Of a stretch of 64,000 nt of DNA, positions 17,748 to 25,933 are shown piece by piece. A program made the position numbers and the translations under genes. The notes under the pieces were generated by a model, which did not search any database, was not told the origin of the DNA, and saw only the letters and a program-made list of their open reading frames with translations. Source of the DNA: Streptomyces lincolnensis (GTDB lineage: Bacteria; Actinomycetota; Actinomycetes; Streptomycetales; Streptomycetaceae). The stretch is from positions 7,688,001-7,752,000 of the forward strand of contig NZ_CP016438.1 in assembly GCF_001685355.1 (NCBI RefSeq), read 5' to 3'. Each line of letters starts with the position of its first letter. The stretch's first letter is position 1.

Positions 17748-18573
17748 CCGGACCGGTGGCCGCTTCCTCACCGGCCGCGTCCCGGCCCTGGACGAAGGCG
17801 CGTGCACCGGCCCGGGCGCCGGGGGAGTCGAGGATGCCGGCCAGCTCGGCACGGTGCTCGCGGTACGCGTCGGCCCACTCCCCGTCGCGTGCCCGGCCCA
17901 GGACGCGCTTGCTCGCCAGGACGGCGTGGCCGGCGTGGGCCGCCACGCGTTCCCCGAGCTCGCAGGCGGCCGCCAGCGCGGAACCGGGCGCCACGACCCG
18001 GTTGACGAGCCCGAGGGCGTGGGCACGATGGGCGTCGATGGGGTCGCCCGTCAGGGCCATCTCCATCGCGACGGCGGGCGCTATCGCGCGCGGCAGCCGC
18101 AGCAGCCCTCCGGCTGCCGCCACCAGGCCCCGGCGTACCTCCGGCAGTCCGAACGACGCGTCGGCCGCCGCCACCACCAGGTCGCAGGCGAGCACCATCT
18201 CGAAGCCGCCGCCGACCGCCGCGCCCTCCACGGCGGCGATGAGCGGCTTGGCGGGCGGCCGTTCCGTCAGACCGCCGAACCCCCGGCCCGGAAGGGAGGC
18301 TCGCTCGCCGCGGGCGAAGGCCGTGAGGTCCATGCCGGAACAGAACGCGGGCGCGGTGCCCGTGAGCACTCCGACCCGCAGCTCCGGGGTGTCGTCCAGG
18401 TGCCGGAAGGCGGCCGCCAGCTGTTCGGCCATGGCACGGGTGAGGGCGTTGCGTACGTGCGGACGGTTCAGCCGGATCACGAGGAGGGGGCCACGTTCCT
18501 CGACGACGACATCCGCACCTTCGGGCTCCGCTGCACGGCCCTGCCTGAACTCTCCGGTCACGCGTCTGCCCAT
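17737..18573 (-). CDS. Crotonase-fold protein, probable oxolane-forming cyclase
   Basis: 278 aa from ATG 18571-18573; GTG starts at 18591 and 18561 are alternatives, none with a clear RBS. Crotonase fold with oxyanion-hole segment CSGMDL and GAAVGGGFE; the two Glu positions used by enoyl-CoA hydratases are kept (GGGFEMVLACD and FGLPEVRRG). In nonactin biosynthesis a crotonase relative, NonS, closes the tetrahydrofuran ring by intramolecular oxa-Michael addition; pamamycin also contains such rings. I infer this job here. A plain enoyl-CoA hydratase or isomerase is the alternative. It is divergent from the ccr gene and convergent with the LuxR gene. Confidence 0.8.
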   Translation of the reverse strand: MGRRVTGEFRQGRAAEPEGADVVVEERGPLLVIRLNRPHVRNALTRAMAEQLAAAFRHLDDTPELRVGVLTGTAPAFCSGMDLTAFARGERASLPGRGFGGLTERPPAKPLIAAVEGAAVGGGFEMVLACDLVVAAADASFGLPEVRRGLVAAAGGLLRLPRAIAPAVAMEMALTGDPIDAHRAHALGLVNRVVAPGSALAAACELGERVAAHAGHAVLASKRVLGRARDGEWADAYREHRAELAGILDSPGARAGARAFVQGRDAAGEEAATGPVSP

Positions 18574-18766
18574 CCTGAGTCGGCGTTCCACGGGGGTCGG
18601 ACTTATGAGCGTAGCGAGCGCCGGGCCCGTGACCTACGCCCCGCAAGTACCTGATCCGGCGCCGGTTGAGTACCCCGAATGCCTGTACGGGCGGGGTCGC
18701 GCGCACGTGCAATCCCTGACAGGGAGGGGAATCGTCCCCACGCCCCAACGAGGGAGAGGTTGTGCC
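18574..18766. promoter_or_regulatory. Divergent promoter, crotonase / ccr
   Basis: About 190 bases with two direct half-sites AAGTACC (18645-18651) and GAGTACC (18668-18674), related to one arm of the CGGTAC-N5-GTACCG boxes but not forming a full copy. An AGGGAGAGG RBS for ccr ends the region. Confidence 0.35.
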
Positions 18767-20128
18767 ATGGAAGCACTGACGGAGGCCCTGTTGTCGGGTG
18801 CGCCCGCCGCACAATGGGAGGGTCTCGTGCCACGGGACCAGTACCTGGCGGCGCACCTGCGGGCCGCGGACGCGGAGCGCGACCCCATGGACGCCGGGCA
18901 GGAACGGGACGTCCGCACCACCATCCACGTCGGTCCCGTACCCCTGCCCGAACTGGCCCCGGACGAGGTGCTGGTGGCGGTCATGGCCAGCTCCATCAAC
19001 TACAACACCGTGTGGTCGGCGACGTTCGCGCCGGTGCCCACGTTCTCCTTCCTCCAGCGCCTCGGCCGGCAGGGCGGCTTCGCCCGCCGCCATGACCAGC
19101 CGTACCACGTCATCGGATCCGACGCGGCGGGCGTCGTCGTGCGGGCGGGAGCCGGAGTGCGGCGCTGGTCCGCGGGCGACCACGTGGTCGTCAGCTGCGT
19201 CCAGGTGGACGACCAGGAGCCCGCCACGCACAACGACGGCATGCTGGGTGCCGAGCAGCGCATCTGGGGCTACGAGACGAACTTCGGCGGGCTGGCCCAC
19301 TTCGCCATCGTCCGCGCCAGCCAACTGCTCGCCAAACCAGCGCACTTGACCTGGGAGGAGGCCGCGTCCGTGATGCTCACCGCGGCCACCTCGTACCGGA
19401 TGCTGGTCGGCGACAAGGGCGCGCGGATCAAGCAGGGCGACATCGTGCTGATCTGGGGCGCGGCCGGCGGTCTGGGCGCCTACGCGCTCCAGATGGTGAA
19501 GAACGCGGGCGGTGTCGCCGTGGGCGTGGTCGGCTCACCGCGCAAGGCCGAGGCCCTGCGACGGCTCGGCTGCGACGTCGTCATCGACCGCACGGACCTG
19601 GGCCTCGGTGACGACCACGACCTCACCCCGGAACGGACCATCGAACTGGGCAAGCGGCTCGGCCGGGCCATCAGGGACGCGCTCGGCGAGGACCCGCACG
19701 TCGTCTTCGACTACGTCGGCAGGGCGACCTTCGGCCTGTCCGTCTACGTCGTACGGCGCGGCGGCACCGTGGTGACCTGCGGCTCCAGCACCGGCTACGA
19801 CCACCACTTCGACAACCGCTACCTGTGGATGAACCTCAAGCGGATCATCGGCAGCCACGCCGCCAACCTCCAGGAACAGTGGGAGTGCAACCGCCTGTTC
19901 CGCCTCGGCCGGCTCGTACCGGTGCTGTCCGAGGTGTACCCGCTCGACCAGGTCGGTGACGCGGCACATCTGGTCCAGCGCAACGCGCACGTCGGCAAGG
20001 TGGGGGTGCTGTGCCTCGCGCCCGAACCGGGCCTCGGAGTCACCGACCCCGAGCGGCGCCTGGCCCTGGACCCCGAGGGGCGCAACCCCTTCGCCGCGCT
20101 GGTGACGGAGCGCGGCGCCGCCGTCTGA
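18767..20128 (+). CDS. ccr: Crotonyl-CoA carboxylase/reductase
   Basis: 453 aa; ATG with SD AGGGAGAGG. Zinc-independent medium-chain dehydrogenase fold with NADPH-binding IWGAAGGLGAYALQM and the family blocks SSINYNTVW, IWGYETNFGGLAHF, FDYVGR and IIGSHAAN; the Asn, Glu and His of these blocks match residues known to hold CO2 in reductive carboxylases. It turns crotonyl-CoA, CO2 and NADPH into ethylmalonyl-CoA. In this cluster it would supply the ethylmalonyl extender unit, which explains ethyl-branched pamamycin homologues. It stands alone on the plus strand and ends at a strong bidirectional terminator. Confidence 0.93.
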   Translation: MEALTEALLSGAPAAQWEGLVPRDQYLAAHLRAADAERDPMDAGQERDVRTTIHVGPVPLPELAPDEVLVAVMASSINYNTVWSATFAPVPTFSFLQRLGRQGGFARRHDQPYHVIGSDAAGVVVRAGAGVRRWSAGDHVVVSCVQVDDQEPATHNDGMLGAEQRIWGYETNFGGLAHFAIVRASQLLAKPAHLTWEEAASVMLTAATSYRMLVGDKGARIKQGDIVLIWGAAGGLGAYALQMVKNAGGVAVGVVGSPRKAEALRRLGCDVVIDRTDLGLGDDHDLTPERTIELGKRLGRAIRDALGEDPHVVFDYVGRATFGLSVYVVRRGGTVVTCGSSTGYDHHFDNRYLWMNLKRIIGSHAANLQEQWECNRLFRLGRLVPVLSEVYPLDQVGDAAHLVQRNAHVGKVGVLCLAPEPGLGVTDPERRLALDPEGRNPFAALVTERGAAV

Positions 20129-20151
20129 CAGGTACGACCAGGTACGACAGA

Positions 20152-20186
20152 GGGGGCCGGGGCGGTGTCCAACCGCCCCGGCCCCC
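20152..20186. terminator. Bidirectional terminator, ccr / methyltransferase
   Basis: 14-base perfect stem (GGGGGCCGGGGCGG and complement) with a 7-base loop, between the convergent ccr and methyltransferase genes. A doubled AGGTACGACC-like 10-mer precedes it (20139-20158 region). Confidence 0.85.
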
Positions 20187-20222
20187 TTCCGTACCGGTAC
20201 CGGACTCAGGTCGCCGCTCGCG

Positions 20223-21014
20223 TCACCGCTTGCGGTAGACGGAGACCGCGTCCCTGCTGTCGTAGTGGAACGGCTCCTTGCGCCAGCCGCCCCAGCGGTC
20301 CTCCAGTTCCAGGCCGCCGAGCCGGGCCATCAGGTCCTGCTCCGCGGGCCAGATGTACCGCATGGTCGCCGCGATGATGCGGTTGCCCTTCTCGCTGACG
20401 ACGACATCCGTGCGCTTGATGATCTGCGTCGTCGGGTCGATCGTGTTCATCTCGAACCAGGCCAGCCGGGGGTGCCCGGCCAGCCGGCCCGAGACGCGGA
20501 ACGGCTCGGTCATGCCGTAGTCGTTCTGCCGGCCGCGCTGGTAGTTCGTCATGTCCGGCACGATGTTCTGCACGACGAGCCGCCCGCCGGGCTTGAGACG
20601 CTTGGCGCTGTTCGCCAGGCAGCGGGCCTGTTCGTCCTGGTCGGGCAGGACGAACAGGGTGGCGAGGGCGATGAAGACGACGTCGTACTCGTCCTCGACG
20701 TCGACGTCGGCGAAGTTGCCCTCGAAGACCTGGATGCGCTCTCCGCCGGGCTTCTCCTTGAGCCTCTCCAACATCTTCGGCGAGGCGTCGATACCGCTCA
20801 CCCGCACGCCGCGCTCCGCCAGCGGAAGGGCCACCCGGCCGGTTCCTATGCCCAGCTCCAGGGCGGTGCCGCCCTTGGCCAGGTCCGCCAGGAAGTCCGC
20901 GGCCTCCTCCGCGTCGTCACGGCTGTCGTCGGGCGTCCAGCTGTCCCAGATCTCGGCGTAGCGGTCCCATTCGGCCTTCGCCTCTTCCTGCCACTGCCTG
21001 CTGGTCTTCGTCAT
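20223..21014 (-). CDS. SAM-dependent methyltransferase, probable N-methyltransferase
   Basis: 263 aa. Class I fold with motif I ALELGIGTGRVALPLAERG, the acidic GIDAS at the end of strand 2, FEGNFADVDV and a PGGRLVVQN motif. It follows the aminotransferase gene at a distance of 34 bases in the same direction. Pamamycins carry a dimethylamino group, so N-methylation of the amine made by the aminotransferase is the natural role. Sequence alone cannot separate N- from O-methylation. Last gene of the long minus-strand operon. Confidence 0.82.
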   Translation of the reverse strand: MTKTSRQWQEEAKAEWDRYAEIWDSWTPDDSRDDAEEAADFLADLAKGGTALELGIGTGRVALPLAERGVRVSGIDASPKMLERLKEKPGGERIQVFEGNFADVDVEDEYDVVFIALATLFVLPDQDEQARCLANSAKRLKPGGRLVVQNIVPDMTNYQRGRQNDYGMTEPFRVSGRLAGHPRLAWFEMNTIDPTTQIIKRTDVVVSEKGNRIIAATMRYIWPAEQDLMARLGGLELEDRWGGWRKEPFHYDSRDAVSVYRKR

Positions 21015-21048
21015 CGTGATACCCGCCTTCCGTATCGAGGTGAGAACG

Positions 21049-22395
21049 TCATCCCATGGCCCGGGCGAAGCCGGACTCGGGCATGCGGCCCGACTTGATG
21101 TCGCCGAGCGCGCCGTCGAGCGCTCCGGCGATCTCCGCCACGTCGTCCTCCGTGATGACGAGCGGCGGCATGAGCATCAGGTTCGGCACGACCCGCAGGC
21201 TGGAGCTGAGCACGCCCCGGCTCTCCAGGGCCATGCGCAGCTTGTTCACCCTGCCCGGGGTCCAGGCCTCGCCGCCCGGCTCGCCGAACTCCAGGCCGCA
21301 GAACAGACCGATGCAGCGCACCCCGGTCAGCTCCGGGTGCTGGGCCTGGACCTTGCCCAGGGCGGTGACGAGATCCGCCCCGCGCCGGCGCACGTTCTCC
21401 AGCACGCCGTCCTCGTCGAGGGCGCCGATGACCGCGAGCGCCGCCGCGGCGGCCACCGCGTGACCGTCGTTGGTCGAGCCGATGCTGAGCGCGGTCTCCG
21501 CGGTGGTGCGGTCGTGCAACTGCTCGTAGAGACGGTCGTGGACGGCCACCGCCGACATCGGCATGTACCCGGAGGTGATGCCCTTGCCCAGCGTGATGAT
21601 GTCGGGTGAGACGTCCGGCAGCTGGCCGGCGCGGGTGAAGTCGCCGACCCGGCCCATGCCGGTGACGACCTCGTCGAAGACGAGATGGATGTCGTGGGAG
21701 CGGCAGAACCGGGAGAGGGAACCGAGGTACTCGGGTGACAGGATGTGTCCGCCCTCGCCGACGACGGGCTCCACGATCACCGCGGTCACCCGCTCGGGCC
21801 CGAACTCGGTGATGAGCCGCTCCATGTCGCTGACGCCCTCGACGGCGCCGTGCGAGAACGGCCCCGGGGCGTGGTGGATCCCCGGGAGCATCGGGCCGGT
21901 CTGGTGGTGCAGATACGGGACGCCGGTCACCATGCCGGCGCCCGGGCCCTGCCCGTGGAAGCCGTCCCACATGGAGAACACAGCCATACGCTCGGGCTGT
22001 CCGGCCCGCAGCCGCAGGAACCGGGAGAGCAGCAGCGCCATCTCCACCGCCTGGGCGCCGTTGCTGGCGAACCGGACGTGGTTGATGCCGTCCGGCAGAT
22101 GGCGCACGAGAGCCTCGGCACAGTCGACGGTGACCTGCGCCGGGCGCCCGTAGCCGTGGCTGTTGGCGAACGGCAGCCGGTCCACCTGCTGCTTGATGGC
22201 CTCCTTGACGCGGGTGTTGCCGTAGCCGAGCGTGACGTTCCACAGCCCGGACCGGGCGTCGAGATACCAGCGTCCGCCGGAGTCACGGACGCGGACGCCG
22301 TCCGCCTCGGCGAGCAGGTCGTCGCGGGACAGCGCCTTGAGGTAGGGGCGGGGTACGCCGCTGTTCCACAGGGCGAAGTCGGCAGGGTCGATCAC
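21049..22395 (-). CDS. Class III pyridoxal phosphate aminotransferase
   Basis: 448 aa from GTG 22393-22395 with SD AGAGGG. Class III features: YLDARSGLWNVTLGYG near the N-terminus, FASNGAQAVEMAL phosphate-binding loop, VIVEPVVGEGG, LVFDEVVTGMGR (Asp contacts the pyridine N) and LGKGITSGYMPMSA with the Schiff-base Lys. It would convert a side-chain ketone of the polyketide to an amine, which the next gene's product could dimethylate. Located between amidohydrolase and methyltransferase genes. Confidence 0.9.
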   Translation of the reverse strand: MIDPADFALWNSGVPRPYLKALSRDDLLAEADGVRVRDSGGRWYLDARSGLWNVTLGYGNTRVKEAIKQQVDRLPFANSHGYGRPAQVTVDCAEALVRHLPDGINHVRFASNGAQAVEMALLLSRFLRLRAGQPERMAVFSMWDGFHGQGPGAGMVTGVPYLHHQTGPMLPGIHHAPGPFSHGAVEGVSDMERLITEFGPERVTAVIVEPVVGEGGHILSPEYLGSLSRFCRSHDIHLVFDEVVTGMGRVGDFTRAGQLPDVSPDIITLGKGITSGYMPMSAVAVHDRLYEQLHDRTTAETALSIGSTNDGHAVAAAAALAVIGALDEDGVLENVRRRGADLVTALGKVQAQHPELTGVRCIGLFCGLEFGEPGGEAWTPGRVNKLRMALESRGVLSSSLRVVPNLMLMPPLVITEDDVAEIAGALDGALGDIKSGRMPESGFARAMG

Positions 22396-22407
22396 GATGA
22401 GTCCCTC

Positions 22408-22431
22408 TCTGTGTCGGTCTCTGTGTCGGTC
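22408..22431. repeat. Tandem 12-base repeat in intergenic gap
   Basis: Two exact copies of TCTGTGTCGGTC lie head to tail between the amidohydrolase and aminotransferase genes, next to the aminotransferase RBS. Probably slippage; it may change the spacing of the leader. Confidence 0.7.
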
Positions 22432-22459
22432 GGTGCATCGGTGGTCCCTCGGCGGGATG

Positions 22460-23443
22460 TCAGCCCGGCCCGAGGCCCAGGAGCCGGGCCGCGTTGCCGT
22501 ACAGCCAGCGGTCCGTGACCTCGTCGCCGAGGCCCAGGGCGGCGACCTGCTCGGCCAGGGCGGCGACCGGATCGGCGTTGACCCAGGTCGCCGAGCCGAA
22601 CAGGACCCGGTCGCGCAGTGCGGTGGCGCCGTACAGGAGCAGCGGCTCCCAGCCCGATCCGGGGCGGGCCATCCACGGCGGCCGGTGGGAGGACAGGTCG
22701 AGGTAGACGTCGCGGTGCCGCTGGGCGATGGAGACCATCTCCAGCACCCACGGCCAGGCCGCGTGCCCGGCGACGACCGGCAGCCCGGGATGCCGGCGGG
22801 CGATCCAGTCGACGTTGCGGGGATGGCACAGGTCGTGGGCGTGCCGCGCGAAATGGTGCCCGGTGTGCAGCCACAGCGGCATGCCCAGCTCCCGCGCCCG
22901 CCGGAAGACGGGGTCGTACACGGGATCACGCGGGTCGACCCCCTGCCAGAACGGGGTCACCGCGAAGCCCCGCATCCCCAGGGCGTGACAGCGCTCCAGT
23001 TCCGCCACCGCCGCCCGGGGGTCGGTGAGGTCCACGCCCGCCCACGCCTGGAGCCGGTCGGGTGCCTTGGCGGCGACGGCGGCGACCCGGCTGTTCACGT
23101 CGTCCCCGTCGGCGGTGGCGCCGCCGCAGCTCATCAGGACCTGGTGGACCACGCCGTTGTCGTCCATGGTCCGCAGCAGCGCGTCGGTGTCCGTGCGCTC
23201 CGGCTGCCCCGCGACGAGCAGACCGATCGCCGCGTCCTGGTCCCCGGCGTCGAGGAGAGCCCGGAAGGCGGCGTGGTCGGTGCCGAAGACCGTCGTGGCG
23301 TGCCGGCCGAAGGCGCGCAGATACGTCGGCGCGACCGCGGCGAGGCCCCGGAAGTACGTCCGCCAGCACTCGCGGTCCAGGGCCAGCACACACACGTCGA
23401 CCACCCGGCGCCGCACCGCGGGCCGGTCAGCCGACCCGCTCAC
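22460..23443 (-). CDS. Amidohydrolase-family (TIM-barrel) protein
   Basis: 327 aa from GTG 23441-23443, overlapping the ligase gene by 17 bases. Resembles the metal-dependent amidohydrolase_2 group, with WLHTGHHFARH, VAGHAAWPW, YLDLSSH and a late FGSATWVN (catalytic Asp of this group would be expected near FGSD, here FGSA). The usual N-terminal HxH metal pair is not evident (VVDVCVLALD). So it may be an inactive or recruited relative, for instance a hydrolase or decarboxylase of a side product. Its pathway role is unknown to me. Confidence 0.75.
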   Translation of the reverse strand: MSGSADRPAVRRRVVDVCVLALDRECWRTYFRGLAAVAPTYLRAFGRHATTVFGTDHAAFRALLDAGDQDAAIGLLVAGQPERTDTDALLRTMDDNGVVHQVLMSCGGATADGDDVNSRVAAVAAKAPDRLQAWAGVDLTDPRAAVAELERCHALGMRGFAVTPFWQGVDPRDPVYDPVFRRARELGMPLWLHTGHHFARHAHDLCHPRNVDWIARRHPGLPVVAGHAAWPWVLEMVSIAQRHRDVYLDLSSHRPPWMARPGSGWEPLLLYGATALRDRVLFGSATWVNADPVAALAEQVAALGLGDEVTDRWLYGNAARLLGLGPG

Positions 23444-25109
23444 GGCGGACCTCGATCCCGGCGGCCGCCCGGTCCCAGGTGTCCGGGGTGATCCCCTGGG
23501 CGCGCAGCGCCTCCTTGCGGACCTTGCCCGTCTCGGTCATGGGAAGGTCGGGCAGGACCCGGACATAGCGCGGCACCATGAAGTGGGCCATGCGCACCCG
23601 CAGATGCTCCATCAGCTCCACCGGGTCGAAGAGGACACCGGGGCGCAGCACCAGGGCGGCGAGGATCTCGTCCTCGGCCTGCTCGCTCGGCACGGCCACC
23701 GCCGCGGCCATCGCCACCGCCGGATGACCGAGCAACTCCGCCTCCACCTCCGCCGAGGACACGTTCTCGCCCCGGCGCCGGATCGCGTCCTTGATGCGAT
23801 CCACGAAGAAGTAGTCGCCGCCCGGCTCGCGCACCACGGCGTCGCCGGTACGGAACCAGCCGTCCCGCCAGGCCGCGGCGGTGGCCTCCGGCATGCCGTG
23901 GTAGCCGTGGAACATCGACCAGGGCCGGTCCGCCCGCAGCACGAGTTCACCCGCGCACCCGTCCGGTACGTCGATGCCGTGCTCGTCGACCACCCGGCAC
24001 TGCACCCCCGGGCGCGGCCGGCCGCAGCTGCCCGTGCGCTCCGGATCGAGGTCCGAGACGATCGGCGCCGGAGTCTCCGACATGTTGAAGCCGGTGTACA
24101 CGGCCACCCCGAACCGGCGGCCGAAGTCGAGGGCCTGACGGTTCAGCGGGATCACACACGCGGCCCGCAGCGGATGCTCCCGGCCCCGGGCCGTCTCGGG
24201 AACGCCCAGCAGGAAGTCGACCATCGCGCCCAGCAGGGTGCACATCGTCACGCCGTGCCGGCGGACCACGTCCCAGAACTCGCCGGTGGTGAACCCGTCG
24301 GTGATCACGGCCGACCCGCCGAACAGCAGCATGCAGTAGGCGACCTCGGTGCCGCCGCCGTGGCACAGCGGCAGGTTCAGCAGATAGCGGTCGTGCTCGG
24401 TGATGTCGTCGTCGAGCAGAGCCGTCACGGTGGAGTAGTGGTGGACGTAGGAGACCAGGACGCCCTTGGAGGGGCCGGTGGTGCCCGACGTGTAGATCAC
24501 CGCCATGGTGTCCCACGGGGCGACGGGGCGCGGGGGCGGCACGAACTCGTCGGGCCGGGCCCGCAGCGCCTCCGGGCCCAGGACGCGGAGCGAGCCGGAC
24601 AGGGGGGCGGGCGGGGGCTCGTCCGGTCCGCCGCCGAGGACGACGACCGTGTCGAGACGGCCGCGCCCGGCGTGTTCCAGCCGCTCGGCCAGCCGCGCGT
24701 GCGCGACCAGCACCCGCGCCCCGGAGTTGTCGACGACGTGCCCGAGCAGGCTGCCCCGGTATGCGGTGTTCACCGGCACGTGCACGGCTCCCAGGAGATT
24801 GACGCCGTACCAGACCCGTAGCGCGTCCAGGCCGTTGGGCAGCCAGCACAGCACGGTGTCGCCCTGCCGCACGCCCAGCCGGTGCAGCGCCGCGGCGGTG
24901 GCCCGGGCGTCGTCGTACACCTGCCCGTACGTCCACTCGGTGCCGTCCTCGAAGACGGCGTACACGCGCTCGGGGTGCGCGCGGGCGCGGGCGGCGATCA
25001 GCTCGCCGGTCACACAGTGTTCGGCCCGCGGTACCCGGGGGTCCTCCGGCGCGAGGATCTCGACGACCGGCGCCGTGTCCGGGCCGGCCACGACCGGCGC
25101 CCCGGTCAT
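23427..25109 (-). CDS. Acyl-CoA synthetase / AMP-dependent ligase
   Basis: 560 aa; ATG overlaps the stop of the SDR gene (ATGA). ANL-family motifs: P-loop VIYTSGTTGPSKGVL, YTGFNMSETPAP, GELVLRADRP, WFRTGDAVVRE, DRIKDAIRRRGENVS and the C-terminal Lys in ETGKVRKEAL. Similar to fatty/aryl-CoA and carnitine-CoA ligases. In the pathway it probably activates a free (hydroxy) acid as AMP ester then CoA thioester, comparable to NonL of nonactin. Confidence 0.88.
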   Translation of the reverse strand: MTGAPVVAGPDTAPVVEILAPEDPRVPRAEHCVTGELIAARARAHPERVYAVFEDGTEWTYGQVYDDARATAAALHRLGVRQGDTVLCWLPNGLDALRVWYGVNLLGAVHVPVNTAYRGSLLGHVVDNSGARVLVAHARLAERLEHAGRGRLDTVVVLGGGPDEPPPAPLSGSLRVLGPEALRARPDEFVPPPRPVAPWDTMAVIYTSGTTGPSKGVLVSYVHHYSTVTALLDDDITEHDRYLLNLPLCHGGGTEVAYCMLLFGGSAVITDGFTTGEFWDVVRRHGVTMCTLLGAMVDFLLGVPETARGREHPLRAACVIPLNRQALDFGRRFGVAVYTGFNMSETPAPIVSDLDPERTGSCGRPRPGVQCRVVDEHGIDVPDGCAGELVLRADRPWSMFHGYHGMPEATAAAWRDGWFRTGDAVVREPGGDYFFVDRIKDAIRRRGENVSSAEVEAELLGHPAVAMAAAVAVPSEQAEDEILAALVLRPGVLFDPVELMEHLRVRMAHFMVPRYVRVLPDLPMTETGKVRKEALRAQGITPDTWDRAAAGIEVRRERVG

Positions 25110-25933
25110 TCGGACATCCCGGTCACGTCGAGCATGTGCCCGCCGACGGTGTCGTAGTGGCGCACGGCCCGCAGGTAGTGCTCCCAGTTGAGAGCGGTCT
25201 GCGCGTTCCGGCTCACCGGGCGCACCGGGATCAGGGGGCCGACGCTGACCCGGGCGGGCAGCGTGACCGCCCACAGCACGACCTCCGCCACGTCCGCCGG
25301 ATCCAGCAACTGGTCGACGCCCACGCCGAGTTCCTCGGGGTCCTGCGCCAGATCGGTGCGCACCCAGCCGGGCAGCACGGCGACGGCCCGCACCCCGAGG
25401 TGCCGGTTCTCGATGTCGACCTGGGCGGTCAGCGCGTTCAGGGCGCGCTTGGTGATGGAGTACGGCGCCGACCAGTCGGCCTGGAGCAGACTGCCCTCCG
25501 AGCTGATGTCGACGATCCAGCCGTGGCCGCGCTCACGCATCCCCGGCAGCACGGCGCGGATCAGCAGGAACGGCACGTCCAGGTTGAGCCGGAACGCCTG
25601 ACGCCAGTGGCGGGGGTGGGTGTCGTGGATGGGCCCGGTACGCGCCAGGGCGGCGTTGTTCACCAGGATGTCGACGGGCCCGAGCGCCCGCTCGGCGGCG
25701 GCCACCACCTCCTCGGGCACGCCCTCGGCGGCCAGGTCGGCGGCAAGCGCCAGCACCGGCACCTCGTGCTCGGCCACCTCGCGTTCCACGACGGCCAGTT
25801 CGCGCTCACGGCGCGCCACGAGCGCGACGGACGCGCCCGCGCCCGCGAGCGCCCGGGCGATGCTCGCTCCGATGCCCGACGAGGCGCCGGCGACGAGCGC
25901 CACCTTGCCCTTGAGGGGCCTGTTCTCGGTCAT
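25106..25933 (-). CDS. Short-chain dehydrogenase/reductase, putative ketoreductase
   Basis: 275 aa. NAD(P)-binding GASSGIGASIARAL at residues 15-28, ADLAA and NNAALARTG loops, catalytic Ser in VDISSEGS and Tyr/Lys in APYSITKRAL; all needed residues present. Basic residues after strand 2 (ARRERE) suggest NADPH. Four-base overlaps on both sides tie it to the tandem SDR and ligase genes. Probably reduces a beta-keto thioester in chain assembly. Confidence 0.87.
   Translation of the reverse strand: MTENRPLKGKVALVAGASSGIGASIARALAGAGASVALVARRERELAVVEREVAEHEVPVLALAADLAAEGVPEEVVAAAERALGPVDILVNNAALARTGPIHDTHPRHWRQAFRLNLDVPFLLIRAVLPGMRERGHGWIVDISSEGSLLQADWSAPYSITKRALNALTAQVDIENRHLGVRAVAVLPGWVRTDLAQDPEELGVGVDQLLDPADVAEVVLWAVTLPARVSVGPLIPVRPVSRNAQTALNWEHYLRAVRHYDTVGGHMLDVTGMSE

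Noticed and set aside
20190..20210. CCGTACCGGTACCGG near the ccr/methyltransferase terminator as a further activator box
   Set aside because: Spacing does not fit the 5-base form and it lies downstream of both genes; probably chance in GTAC-rich DNA.
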